DNA from: Rhinopomastus cyanomelas
Lineage: Eukaryota; Chordata; Aves; Bucerotiformes; Rhinopomastidae
Direction: 5' to 3'
Length of the DNA: 64,000 bases
Assembly: GCA_013400115.1 (NCBI GenBank)
Contig: VXBP01004440.1
Location: forward strand, 331,677-395,676
In this document: positions 22,801 through 34,800 of the stretch, in pieces
How the letters are laid out: every line of letters starts with the position of its first letter
How positions within the stretch are numbered: position 1 is the stretch's first letter
Translations under genes and position numbers: made by a program
The notes under the pieces: generated by a model
The model's database searches: none
What the model saw: only the letters and a program-made list of their open reading frames with translations
Told to the model about the DNA's origin: nothing

Positions 22801-25800
22801 CAGCACAGGCTCTGGATGGGGCTGCCCAGGGTGCTGGTTGAGTCCCTGACCTCCTGCTGCTCCCTCAGGGCAGGGAACCTCCCAGTGCTCAGCACAGGCT
22901 CTGGATGGGGCTGCCCAGGGTGCTGGTTGAGTCCCTGACCTCCTGCTGCTCCCTCAGGGCAGGGAACCTCCCAGTGCTCAGCACAGGCTCTGGATGGGGC
23001 TGCCCAGGGTGCTGGTTGAGTCTCACAAGATCACAGAACATGAGGGACTGGAAGGGACCTCCAAAGACCATCCAGTCCAATCCCCCTACCACAGCAGGAT
23101 CCCCTAGACCAAGTGGTTCTTGGCCTGAAGCTGACTGGGCTCTGTGCTTTAGGGACACAGTCTAGGGGGTGCCCTGGCAGTGCTGGGTCAAAGGTTGGAC
23201 TTCAAGATCTTCCAACCAAATTGATTCTGGCTTCTGACTGCGGGAAGTTTCTCGGGGGCTGCTGCCTTGCCCACAGCGAGATGCTTCACCTCCTCACTGG
23301 CCCTTGCAGCTGGCAGTTCTGCTCTGACCCAAACCCAAGGGCTACTTCTGAGAGTGTTCCCACCAACAGGGCCACATCCACAGGTCCAAACGACCGGCCT
23401 CACTACCCACTGAGACCCAGGTACTTCTCACGAGGGTCTGCGCACTCTGCCGGGCAGCGGCTGATACCTTACGATGCAGAACCACAGAGCATGAGGGACT
23501 GGAAGGGACCTGGAAAGATCCTCCAGTCCAACCTCCTGTCACAGCAGGATCCCCTAGATCCAGTCACAGAATCACAGAGCATCAGGGATTGGAAGGGACC
23601 CTGAAAGATCATCCAGCCCAATCCCCCTGCCAGAGCAGGATCCCCTGAATCCAGTCATTAGGGATGGGAAGGGACCTGGAAAGATCCTCCAGTCCAGTCC
23701 CCTTGTCACAGCAGGATCCCCTGGATCCAGTCACACAGGACCCCGTCCAGGTGGGCTCTAAACATCTCCAGAGCAGGAGGCTCCAACGCAGCCACTGCTC
23801 TGCAGGTTCCTGCCCCCAGCCTGAGCCCCGGCTCAGCCCCCTCCTCGGTTCGGTGCAGGCAGCGTTGGATCGAGTGAAACCGCTCGGGGAGCTGCAGAGA
23901 AGTGCCCCCATCCCTGGTCCTGCGCAGCAGCCGGAGCCTTCCCAGCGGCAACCTCCCCTCGCGCCGTGCTGGCCCGCGGCGCCCGGGACGGGGCAGGTCT
24001 CCCCTGGCACGTTCAGAGGCAGCGGTGGGAGAAGGGGGACCGGTCCCTCGGCAGTGTAGCCGGGGACAGCAGCAGTTGAGACAGGGATCACCCACGGGAC
24101 ACACAGTGCTCACAGACACGAGGGGAGAGCAAAACAAAGAGCAACCACTGAGCAACCTGCACCAAGGTCTGCGCAATGGACCGCCCGGCCGTCACTAGCC
24201 CTGTCTCCACTGGCCAACGCACCCCACTCGCTCTTGGCAGCCCCAGCTCACGCCCCCAAGCCGGGGCTGGGGGGTAGAACAAGAGCTGGGCTCTGCTTCT
24301 GCTCTTGGGCAGCGACCCCAGACCGATGCCTTGTTCTACCCAAGCGGATGGTGAAGGGGGAAATGGTGGTGCAGGCGGGGAAGGGGGCACAGTTGTTGTT
24401 GGGAGACTGGCTGCTAAATTCCTGGGGTGGCACCAATCAATAGCCTGAATTTACTGTCTTCCTGAAACAAAGAGGGTTACGTCTGCCTCTGCTGCGGGCA
24501 CAGCGGGGTTCGCGCGCTGCAAGAGACATTGGTGAGGGACCAGTGCGGAGGGGACAGTGCATCTCGCTTCCCCGGCCGGGGCCGGAGACCAGCGGGTCAC
24601 ACAAAAGAAAGGTCTCAAGCGGCTGGAAGCGCGAACAAGGGTCCAAAGTCAAACACATGTTGGCTGCGGCTGGAATGACAAAGTCATGATTAGCAAATGG
24701 CTGGGATGGTGGCAAGAGGAAACACAGACCGGTTAGAGGTTAGCGGGAGCTTTCCGGGGAGTCCTCCTCCATCCCGGGGGCTTCTTGGAGGAGAAGGGCT
24801 GGACACGCCGAGCGCTCCAGAGAGAAACCGTCCCGCGGTAACGTGGCCCTGCCGCCGGCACCAGCCCCAGCGCTCGACGGCAAAGGAGAGAAAAGTCATC
24901 ACTGCTGCTCTGCTGCTCGGTCAGAGGGTCCTGCTGCTGCCACCCACATGGGGACAGGCGGCCCCAGCCCTGCCACCGGCTCCCAAGGCCACCCACGGCT
25001 TGCAGACTGGCTAACTCGAAACGGCCTGCCCTGAGCTCCAGGCACCTGGTGTCCCCCCACAGCCTGCCCTGAGCTCCAGGCACCTGGTGTCCCCCCACAG
25101 CCTGCCCTGAGCTCCAGGCACCTGGTGTCCCCCCACAGCTGCCCTCAGCTCCAGGTACCTGTTGTCCACCTCGCTTCTGAGAACCGAGCCCGGCGTGGCC
25201 AGCTCCTGGATGAAGGCACTAGCACACAACAGCCTGCAACAGGGATGGTGTCACCTGCCAGGTTACTTGGGATGATGCCCAGGCCATTGCCACTGGGTCA
25301 AGCAGCTCTACACACACGCCCAGATGTGTGACATCACTGCAGGAAGCATCTGGGCAGCGTTTAGTTTGGAGTTAGGAGGCCCCTGGCTAAAGCCTCCTCC
25401 TTTTTTTCCCAGTGGATTCAGAGAATCACAGAACATCAGGGGTTAGGAGGGACCTTGAAAGGTCATCCAGCCCAATCCCCCTGCCAGAGGAGGATCCCCT
25501 AGATCCAGTAGCACAGGAACATGGCCAGGTGGGTTTGAAATGTCTCCAGAGAAGGAGACTCCACAACCCCCCTGGGCAGCCCCTGCCAGGGCTCTGGCAC
25601 CCTCACTGGGAACAAGGTCCTTCTCACACTGATGGGGAACCTCCTCTGTCCCAGCTCTCACCCACTGCCCCTTGTCCTGTCACTGGGTGCCCCTGAGCAG
25701 AGCCTGGCTCCATCCTCCTGACACCCACCCTTCACACATTGATCAACATCCATGGGGTCACCCCTCAGTCTCCTCTTCTCCAAGCTCAAGATGCTCCCCT

Positions 25801-28800
25801 CCCTCCATCATCTCTGTGGCTCTGCCCTGGGCTCTCAGGAGTCCCAGCTCCCACCAGTGGGATCGCAGTGACACACTGGGAGAGCAGAGAGGGGGTAGAG
25901 GGAGAGCCCAGCAGGAGCAGGAGCTCCTCTACCCCCGCGGGAGGACCGGGCGCCCTGCCACCCCGACACCCCACGAGGATGCTCCGTGAGCAGCAGCAGC
26001 TGGCACTCAAGGCTGTTGTGTTGGGGCATGTGGCACCGCGCCCCGGAGACGGCTTGGTTTGCCTTTCACCAAAACAACCCTGCTCGGCGCGGCAGTGCCA
26101 TGTGCCAAGAACAAAACCAGCCGGGAAGCAGCGCTGCGGCTCCGGCTCTGCCCCTCCTTGCCTTCCCGCACCGCCCGTGAGGCTCTGAGCTTTACCTCAG
26201 CCCAGCCCGTGACGCCCGTGCGGGGACAGGTCTCTGCCAGCTCCTCGCCACCCTCCCTCTCCTCAACAGACACTCTCTCTGCCCAGCGAAACGATGGTTT
26301 CTGCTCCACCAGCCCTGCGGCACCGCTGCAGCGCCCAGACATGACAGCGCCGCGCCGGCTCCCGGGCTTCATTCCCTTCTAGTCCCCGTAACAGACCTGT
26401 CAGCTCCTCTCTCCTCCTCTGCCCCCGTCCCCGCGGCCACGCTCGGCATGAAAATGTGAGGATGGCGCAGCATCGCCACCAAATTAGCCTGACATCTCGG
26501 CAGGGACAGGCAGGAGAGGCTGAGGAACAAGTAACTCCAGGTGGGGGGCTTCTGGAGCATCAGGGATTGGGAGGGACCTCGAAAGATCATCCAGTCCAGT
26601 CCTCCTGCTGCAGCAGGACCCCCTAGATCCAGTCACACAGGAACAGTCCAGGTGGGTTTGAAATGTCTCCAGAGAAGGAGACTCCACAACNACCATCCAG
26701 TCCATTTACCTGCCAGAGCAGGATCTCCTAGATCAAGTGGCACAGATCAAGTTGCCCGGCTCAGTCCCTGAGTGGCGGCACCATGCACCTGGACTGGCAG
26801 CAAAGAGCCCTGGCAGTGGGGCTGCAGCTGACCCCACGACATCCCTGGCTGATCTGACAAGAGGAACCAGCCCAGCTCCTGTTTAGGGTGGAAGTCCACG
26901 TGAACACCCCGCCAGCAGCGCCTGACGAGCCGTGAAGGCAGCAGTTCCATGGGGACACGTGTGCCTGAGCAATCCCTGTGCTGCCTCTGTGCCTCCCACA
27001 GCCCTCCTGCCAGGTGACCGGAGCGAGGATGACTGTCCCTGCACCCCTGCCGCCCACCCCCTTCTGGGGCTGCTGCTGCCACGAGCCCCACGCAACTGCA
27101 CCAGCAACTGCACCAGGAACTGCACCAGCAGCTGCAGCCAGGACGGAGCCAGCCTGCGCCCAGGAGAAAGTCACCGAGTGACTCACTTGGAGGAGGCCCT
27201 CCAGCAGGTGAACTCAAGCTGCAGGAACCTGCCGCCCTGCCCCTCCTCAAGGTTTCAGCTCCCCCAGGCACTGGGATCTCCGAGGAAGCCGGCGGAAGGA
27301 TGCGGGGTTGGATGGGGAGCTCCGGGCTGGCATCCGGCCAGGCTCTGCCAAGCAGACGCCCAACCAGGGTCTCAAAGAGCAGAGGGACTCTGCCGCAGGG
27401 CAGATGGCGAGGGCTCTGCAGAAGCAGCAGCTCCCCCTGCAAGGCTCCATGTGCTGCCCCGCCAGAGCCACCGCCAGGACACGGGGACAGAGGCAAAGGT
27501 GCCCAGCAAACAGCCCGGGGGGTCCCGGGGCGAGGGGGGCGGCCAGTCTAAGCAGGGCTGGGAGGCGCTGGAAGGAAGGATGCTCGAAGAGCTGCACTGC
27601 GATCTCAAAGACTTTGGGGAGGACCTTTTGTCCCCCTGGAAGCAGCAGGTGGCCAGAGCCAGAGTTTCGAGGAAGGGCTGGAGGACCAACCGGCTCTATC
27701 ACCCTGCACATCCCACCGGACAGAGCCACAGCCAAGATGATCTCCAGGGGGCAGGAACCAGGACGGTGCTCGACAAGCAGCAGCGGAGAAGAGGCCAAGT
27801 AAAATGACCTTCCAGCACCCCCCAGCCCAGGGACTGGTTTCCAGCCTGGCTGGCGAGCGACTCGTGCCCGGGCAGGGACCAGACCCTCCCGTCTGCCGCT
27901 GGGGCGCGGGCGCCACACCGGAGGCGTGCTCCGGCGTGTCGGCGACGGTGGGAACTCCCACCGATGGTGCCGCTCGTCTCCCGAGGCCGGGCAAGGTGCT
28001 CCGACACCACCTCCCCCTGTGACTCTGGAGATCACGTTAATTTGACCTCTTTTCCCAGCTACAAAGTCTCTTAACTGCCCAGGAGCAGGAGCTTCTGCAG
28101 CTGACTGCTGCCTGCTGTTGGCTGGGAAACCAGCAAATGTTGGCTCGGAGAGGGGACGTGAAGCCGCAGCTGCCGGCTGGTCTCGTGGGCAGGAGATGTG
28201 AGACCCCATCACGAGGACTCGGTGTCAGACCAATGCCAAAGAAGAAGGTAAAAACTTCTCTCAGGAGCATCAACTAATCTTCTTCCTCCACTGATTCCAG
28301 CTGCTGGGTGCATTAATGGTGCCACTACACTCCCAGCCCCACCAGCAGCTCAAAGCTGGCACAGAAAGGCATCCAGGAGGCAACCAGGATCCACCTGGCT
28401 TCTGCCAACAAGGTTCAGAGCCTCCACCGCTGCCAACAGAGGGGAGAGAACACAGGGGGATGGTCCCGTGCTCCTCAGCCCCGGGTCCTTCTGCCAGGCT
28501 GATGAAAGAGCAACCACGACTCTGCTTGGGCAGGAGATGAGGAGCTGCTGGTCACACAATCATTAGGGATTGGAAGGGACCTCAAGAGATCATCCAGTCC
28601 AAGCCCCTGCCACAGCAGGATCCCCTAGATCCAGTCACAGCATCACAGAACATCAGGGATTGGAAGGGACCTCCAAAGGTCATCCAGTCCAACCCCCTGC
28701 CACAGCAGGATCTCCTAGACCAGGTCATAATCAGTCAGGGTTAGAAGGGACCACAGGAGCATCTCTGTGCGAGTCTAGTCCTGTCAGTCACAGAAGGACA

Positions 28801-31800
28801 CAGCAGTGGAGCAGAAACCACCACCAAGCCTGGGCAGCTCTACAGCAACTGCCAGACCATGGAAAACCACTAGGATGGGAGACCTGGTGGCTGGCAGTTC
28901 TGCCTTCAAGAACCACCCATCTCCCCCTCCTCATATATGGAAAAGCTAGAAACCCCCGTGGAGGAGCAGAGCAACACCCCACCACTTCTATGGACAACCA
29001 CAACCACTTCAAGAACCACCCATCTCCCCTTCCGCCTACGGAAAAGCTACAAACCCCTGTGGAGGAGCAGAGCACCCCCTCACTACTGCCGTGGACAACC
29101 AGAACCCTTTGAGAACCAGCCATCTCCCCTTGGAAAAGCCAGAAACCCCCGTGGAGGAGCAAAACAGCCCCCACACTGCTTCTATGGACAACCAGAACCA
29201 CTTCAAGAACCAGCCATCTCCCCTTCCTCATATATGGAAAAGCTACAAACCCCCGTGGAGGAGTAAAACAGCCCCCACACTGCTTCTATGGACAACCAGA
29301 ACCACTTCAAGAACCAGCCATCTCCCCTTCCTCACATGGAAGAGCTAGAAACCCCCGTGGAGGAGCAAAACAGCCCCCCCCCGCTTCTATGGACAACCAC
29401 AACCACTTCAGGGCCCACAACCGCTGAGCCCTGGACACTGGTCCTCGGGCAACCCCTACGATGGCCCCATAGCCGACCCCTTCGCGGAAGAAGGGCGCCC
29501 GCGGGACAGACAAACCGAGCGCGGCCAGGGGAGCGTCAAGACCAACCCTTCCTCTGAGCCCCCCCAAACCCACCGCAAAGAGCAATGAGTCACCGCCCGG
29601 CCGCGGCAGAGAGGCGCCCGCTCACCCCGGGACGCAGGGGACGGGGCGCCCTGCGCACAGGGCTCTGGGGAGCCTGTGACGAAGGCTGGCACCTACTCTG
29701 GAAGGGAAGCTGGTTAAGGGGAGAGACGGGACACGGGTTGAAGCACAGGGGCCGCCCGGAGCTGGGATCTGCTGGCGAGCACCTGGAAGGAGGAAGACGG
29801 GGGACGCGTGGGGGGCTGGACGATGGCGGATGGCAGGTGGAGAGGCACTCGGCAGCGGCTTCCCCGGCGCCTCCCTGCCAGCGGAGCAGCAACGACCTCG
29901 GAGGAGAGAAGCCGCGGGCGGCCCTGAGCAGGACAGGTGGAGCCAGCGCAGCGACGTCGTAAGAGAACTCAAAGGCGGCGGCGCCTCCGCGGGGGCTGGC
30001 TCAACCGCGGTGCCGTTAGCCACGCAACGGTCCGTCCTCCCCTCCGCTTGGCACCACCTCTGCCCCCGGGAACAGAAAGCGAAGCGAAGCGCAAGCGGAA
30101 GCAGCGGCCAGGCAGGGCAATGACGATGCACGTGGGGCACAGAGACCTGCCCTGGGAGGGGAGAGAGCCGGGACTGGCGAGGAACTGGGACGGGTGCGCG
30201 CGACAGGACAGAGCCCGGACCGCTAGAAGCAGCTTCTCACAAAGGGTCCTCCGGGGAAGAAGGGGCTGGAGGGGGGCGCTTTTGTGGGAGAGCGAGGCAG
30301 AGGGGGCTTCTCCAGGTCGGGCCAACACCTAGGCAGGAGGAAAAGCGTCCCGGGTCACCCGGGGAGGGTTAAGTGGCCAAAGGACAAAGCGCTCGGAACC
30401 GGGGCTGCGGGAGCCCAGGGCGAAGCGGCCGCCCTGCGGCTGCCTGTGTCTTCCAACCAAACCCGAAGGCACAGCTCTGCCCGCCACGGCAGCTGCCTCC
30501 AGCACGGAGCGCCCGGCCCGGGGCTGGCACCAGAGCAGGGCTGGGGAGGATCTGAGGTCAAAAGTCAGAGTGCAGGAGGGTTGTGCCCTTCCCCAGGCTT
30601 CACGCTCTGCTCATTTACACGAAAGACAATCAACATTCAGGACATTCCCAATGGCTATGAAGGTACCATACCTGTGATGGTGGTAGGGATGGTGGTGGTA
30701 GTGGTGGTGGTGGTTGTTGTGGGAGGAGGGAGAGTTGTGGGGGGATCTGGATAAAATATAAAAAGGAAAAAAATAACAAAAAACAGCAAATTAAGAAAAA
30801 AAAAACCCAAGCAGAACACAACAGCGGTCAATCGTGATCAAAGCAAAAACAAGGAGGCTAAGAAGCAGCGCGGCCATCGGGCCCCTTCTGTCCTCTGAAG
30901 CCGGGGTGGAGGCTGCCCCGCTGGCTCTCAGGACGGGGCCGGGGCCAGATGCTCAGCAGCTGGCCGCAGCCTTGAGCTCAGACCGATGCCAGCTGGAGGA
31001 TCTGGCCCTGAAGCTGCCCCCCCACCCCGACCCCTTGCTGCCTCCTGCAAAGCTCAAACAAATACACGACACATGAACACAGGAGAGCCCAGCACACATT
31101 AGTCGATGGGAGAGAGGAATGGGATGGGAGAGAATTAAACTGCACGCTTTCCACAACGAGAAGGACAGGTCACAGGAACAGAGACACGGTGGGGCGCCTG
31201 CGGACACGTCTGCGCACCCGGGGTGGCCGTGAGGGAGCCCCCCTGGGCACCGCAGGGCATCCCCCCCAAACCGCCTGCTTCTCGGGGAACACACGTCAGC
31301 AGGACCTGAGCGTCTACCCCAGAGCCAGCAACGAGACTCCCTGGCGCTAAAGGACCAGTTTCCAAGGTGGGGGGAGCCTCAGCAGGATCCCTCCCCAGCA
31401 CAAAGGGCAGCAGGTGCCCAGCAGCTCCGGCCGAGCGCTCTGCTGGGGCATCAGCTGAGCGAGAGCAGCCCCCCGGCTGCGCCGACCCGCGGAGACCCAA
31501 CCGCCCTGCGCCGGGGCACATCCTCGCCAGGCTACTGGGCAGGAGAAGGTGGATCCGAGGAGGTGCCACAGCCAAGAGGTTTCAGTGCCCAGACGATCAA
31601 ACCGAATGCGCTGAGCAGTCGGGAAGACTTTGAACGTTCTGTGGGCTTTTGATTCAAGGGTTCCTCTGCCACACGTCAGCTCCTCGGCACCGGCACGTCT
31701 GCTGCTCTTTTATCTCCAGGAGAGCTCTCTCTCAGTCCCTAATTAAGACACCTGAACTTTAATTGCAGGCTGCACCTCGCTCCTGCCCCATGCAGCTTCC

Positions 31801-34800
31801 CCAAAGCTAGGAGACATCACCCCAGAGCTGGCTCTGCTCGGTTACAGCCAGACCAGAGGCGGCTGTTGTTCCTGCCCTCCAGCATCCTGGTCCCTGCCCC
31901 TAGCACAGGCCACTTCTTACTGGCCCGGAGCACATCTGTGTCCCCAGGAGCGGCAGGGAACCCCAACTGCTCACCAGGCTGCAGGGGGCACGATGCCATG
32001 CAGCAGCCTCCTCCTCGGATAAAAGGGTGCCCCAGGGTTGTGCGCTCAGTGCGCTGGAAGGTTCTAGAAGGCTCTCTCCGTGCCTGCCCACTCCCACGGG
32101 GAGGAAAGCTTGAGGGAATCTCGGGAACAAGCAGGATGTGGGGTGCGGATGCGGGGTGCGCGCAGCAGAGGACGGGGTGTTAAGCAGAGCTCAGCGGCCG
32201 TTACTTCGCAAGCCCTGGGCACGCAAATCCATGCCCACGCCAACGTCTCGCCCTTTGCCTGGAGCCTGCAGCAGCATCTCAGGGGAACCTGCCCTCTCCT
32301 CCAAAATCCCCCTGTCCGAGGCACCCCCCCGTGTAAATCCTGAGGGCAGCAGCACTGAGTGGGGGGGGGTCACCTGCATCCCAGCAACAGATTCACCGAC
32401 TGACAGAGTGAGAGCTACCCCCAACTCCAAAGCCCAGCAGCAGGGAGGGCTCGTCCAGCAGGGACTTACAGCTCCAGGAGGAACGAAACCGCCTCAGCTA
32501 CACCCGCAGTGGCCTCCCAGAGCGTCAGTCTCGGGGGGATCTGCCTGCATCCTCATCCAACTTCTTCATCCTCCACAACATCAGCTGGTCTTTAAACACT
32601 GACGGGGTCAGCGAGGTGCTGCTGCACCACGGGCAGACAACTGATTCCGCCCCTAACGCACAGCTGGCTTCCCTTGGGCAACTGGACTCTTCTGGAGCTA
32701 CAGGCTCTAGCAGCACCCCCGGACGATGAGGCAGGCGAGTCCGACCTCAGCTCAAAGCCGCCGCTTGGTGCTGCCCTCAGTCTTGGGGCACGGACCTGAG
32801 ACTGGGCTTAAAACGCTCCTGTGCCAGGATGGGAGCCCGCGCGAGAGAGCCTGGGCTGCTGTGGACCAGAGCAAGTGACTGTCCCACCCCAGCAGCAGCC
32901 CCCACCCCGAGGCTGGCCCGTGCCCACCCAGAGAGAGGTGCAGATCTGCAGCCCTGGGGGATCGCTCCTCTTTAAACCTCCAATCACTCTCCAAGTGCCT
33001 ACTTAAGCCTCATTCCGTGCAGCCCCCTCCCCGAGACAGGAGCACAAGGCTCAGAGCAACGGAGGCGCCCAAGAATTGGAGCAGGTACTTGGCAGCCCTT
33101 TAAGAAGATGCCGAGGCATGTTCTGGTGTCTGCTCAGCCGCCAGACGCAGGCTCGAGGCGTCTCATCCCTCCGGCGCATTTACCGGGGATGCTGCCTGCC
33201 CCGTGGGGAGTTTCACTGGCTAAGGAAGGAGAAGGAGCACCCCCACCCCGCCACGGTGCAGACCGTCGCTGAGGACCCTGGAGAAGGCAGTACCGGAAGG
33301 AAAAGGAGGTTACTGGAGCAGCCCCGGGAGAGCCGACCTCGGCAGCTCCCCACCCCGCACCCCGGCTCCGCCTGGCCGCCCCGAGCGCGGGGAGCCCGCG
33401 CTGCGCCCCTTCCAGAAGCGAGAGGAGAGCTCAGGCAGCCCCCAGCCACCCCCCCGCCGAACCGGTGGGAAGGCAGCCGCGCCGGGGGCTCCCCGCGAAC
33501 CTCGCCGGGCGCTCTGAGCGGGACCGCGGGGATGGGGCTGGAAGAACGGTGGGGTGTTTTCTCACGTACCGTAGACAAAGAGCATGTAATCCGCATGAGA
33601 TTTCCCCACCGCGTTTGAAGCCTCACAGCGGTATGTACCATTATCTGTTTTGTTTAGGTTACTAATGAGAAGGTTTGAACCAGACACTACAACGTGTTGA
33701 GGCATCTCATCATCTACTCTTAACCACCTCATGTCCGTAGGCCTACAGAGGAGGGAGAGAAAGAGACAGTCACATTACTGTTTTCCTAAGGTTAACGGTG
33801 GCATCTTCAACAGTTCATCCACAGACAGAAAGCCCCAACCAAGAAACACTGCAAAGAAACAACACAGACTCCGGTGGTGGGGAGCGGGGTGGTGGGGTGG
33901 GTTCTGTTTCACTACTCGGGGCTTCCTCAATTTAAAACTTATTTTAACCCAACAGGAATCTGTAGCCAGCCCTTAAAATTCTCTGAAAGCACAGGTGCAA
34001 GCAGGAAGAAAGGTCATTAGTCGGTTAATCATCGCTCGGTCGGGAAGCCGGGGTGCTCGGGGCGCAGCTCCGGACGGCGTGCGGCACGGCAGGTCCCCCC
34101 GGGTCAGGTTCGAGCCCTTCCCCGAGCGATGGGCTGGAGCCGCCGACCCCAGCGGTGGCCGTGCCGCTCGCTACGAGCCGCCGGGAGAGAGGAACATCCT
34201 CCTCCGGGTCCCCCCCCGCCCGGCCCCACCTGCCCACCAGCAGCCTCCCTTCTGCATCCCTTTGCTAGAGGAACCGAAAGCGGTCGTGCCTGCACCGCCT
34301 GCGGGGTGGGATGAGCCTGTGCGGGCAGGGCTGGGGGGCTCCAACCACTCGTTCCTACCGTGGTCTTCCGGCAGCTGCCGCGGAGCAGCCCTCCCCAGCC
34401 ACAGAACCGAGGCATCGCTCCGGGGACTCAGCAGCGAGCTCTGGGCAGGGACCGCCACCCAGTCCAACAGCCCCACCCTGCCCGGCTCCCAGGGCGGGAC
34501 GTGGGTTTTGCTGGGACCTCGGGCTGCTGGAGGGACCACGGCCCCGGCAGCGGAACCGCGGGGTAACCTCAGCGATCAGTGCGGAGGGGTTCGATGCTCC
34601 CAAGGCTGTTCGTGATGCGGGAGGCCCCGGGATCCCCAGTTTCTCGGGGACGGGTCTCACCCTGGGTGCCCTAACAGCGTCTCTTCTGGTGCTTTCCCAC
34701 CCTGGGAGGGGTCTGGGTCTGACCAGTCGCTCCCAGAGGCAGAACTTTCTCCCCCCGGGCTCCTGTTTCCCTCTGAGCTCCCCTCCCGCAGCGGTTATGG

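Larger units (their letters stand above)
22024..30671 (-). other. CADM1: CADM1 intron 8
   Basis: An 8.6-kb intron with donor GTATGG and acceptor GTGTGTAG. It holds the 89-bp array, CR1 copies, a 38-bp triplicate and a 100-bp minisatellite. Unique stretches at 23790-25020, 25845-26550, 26750-28550 and 29430-30670 have no recognisable gene; 29440-30270 is CpG-rich. Confidence 0.9.

Noticed and set aside
26932..27807. 291-codon plus-strand frame with a charged C-terminal part ([20 protein letters not shown])
   Set aside because: It lies antisense within CADM1 intron 8 in GC-rich DNA, has no recognised domain and the opposite strand is equally open. Protein search and RNA-seq would settle it.
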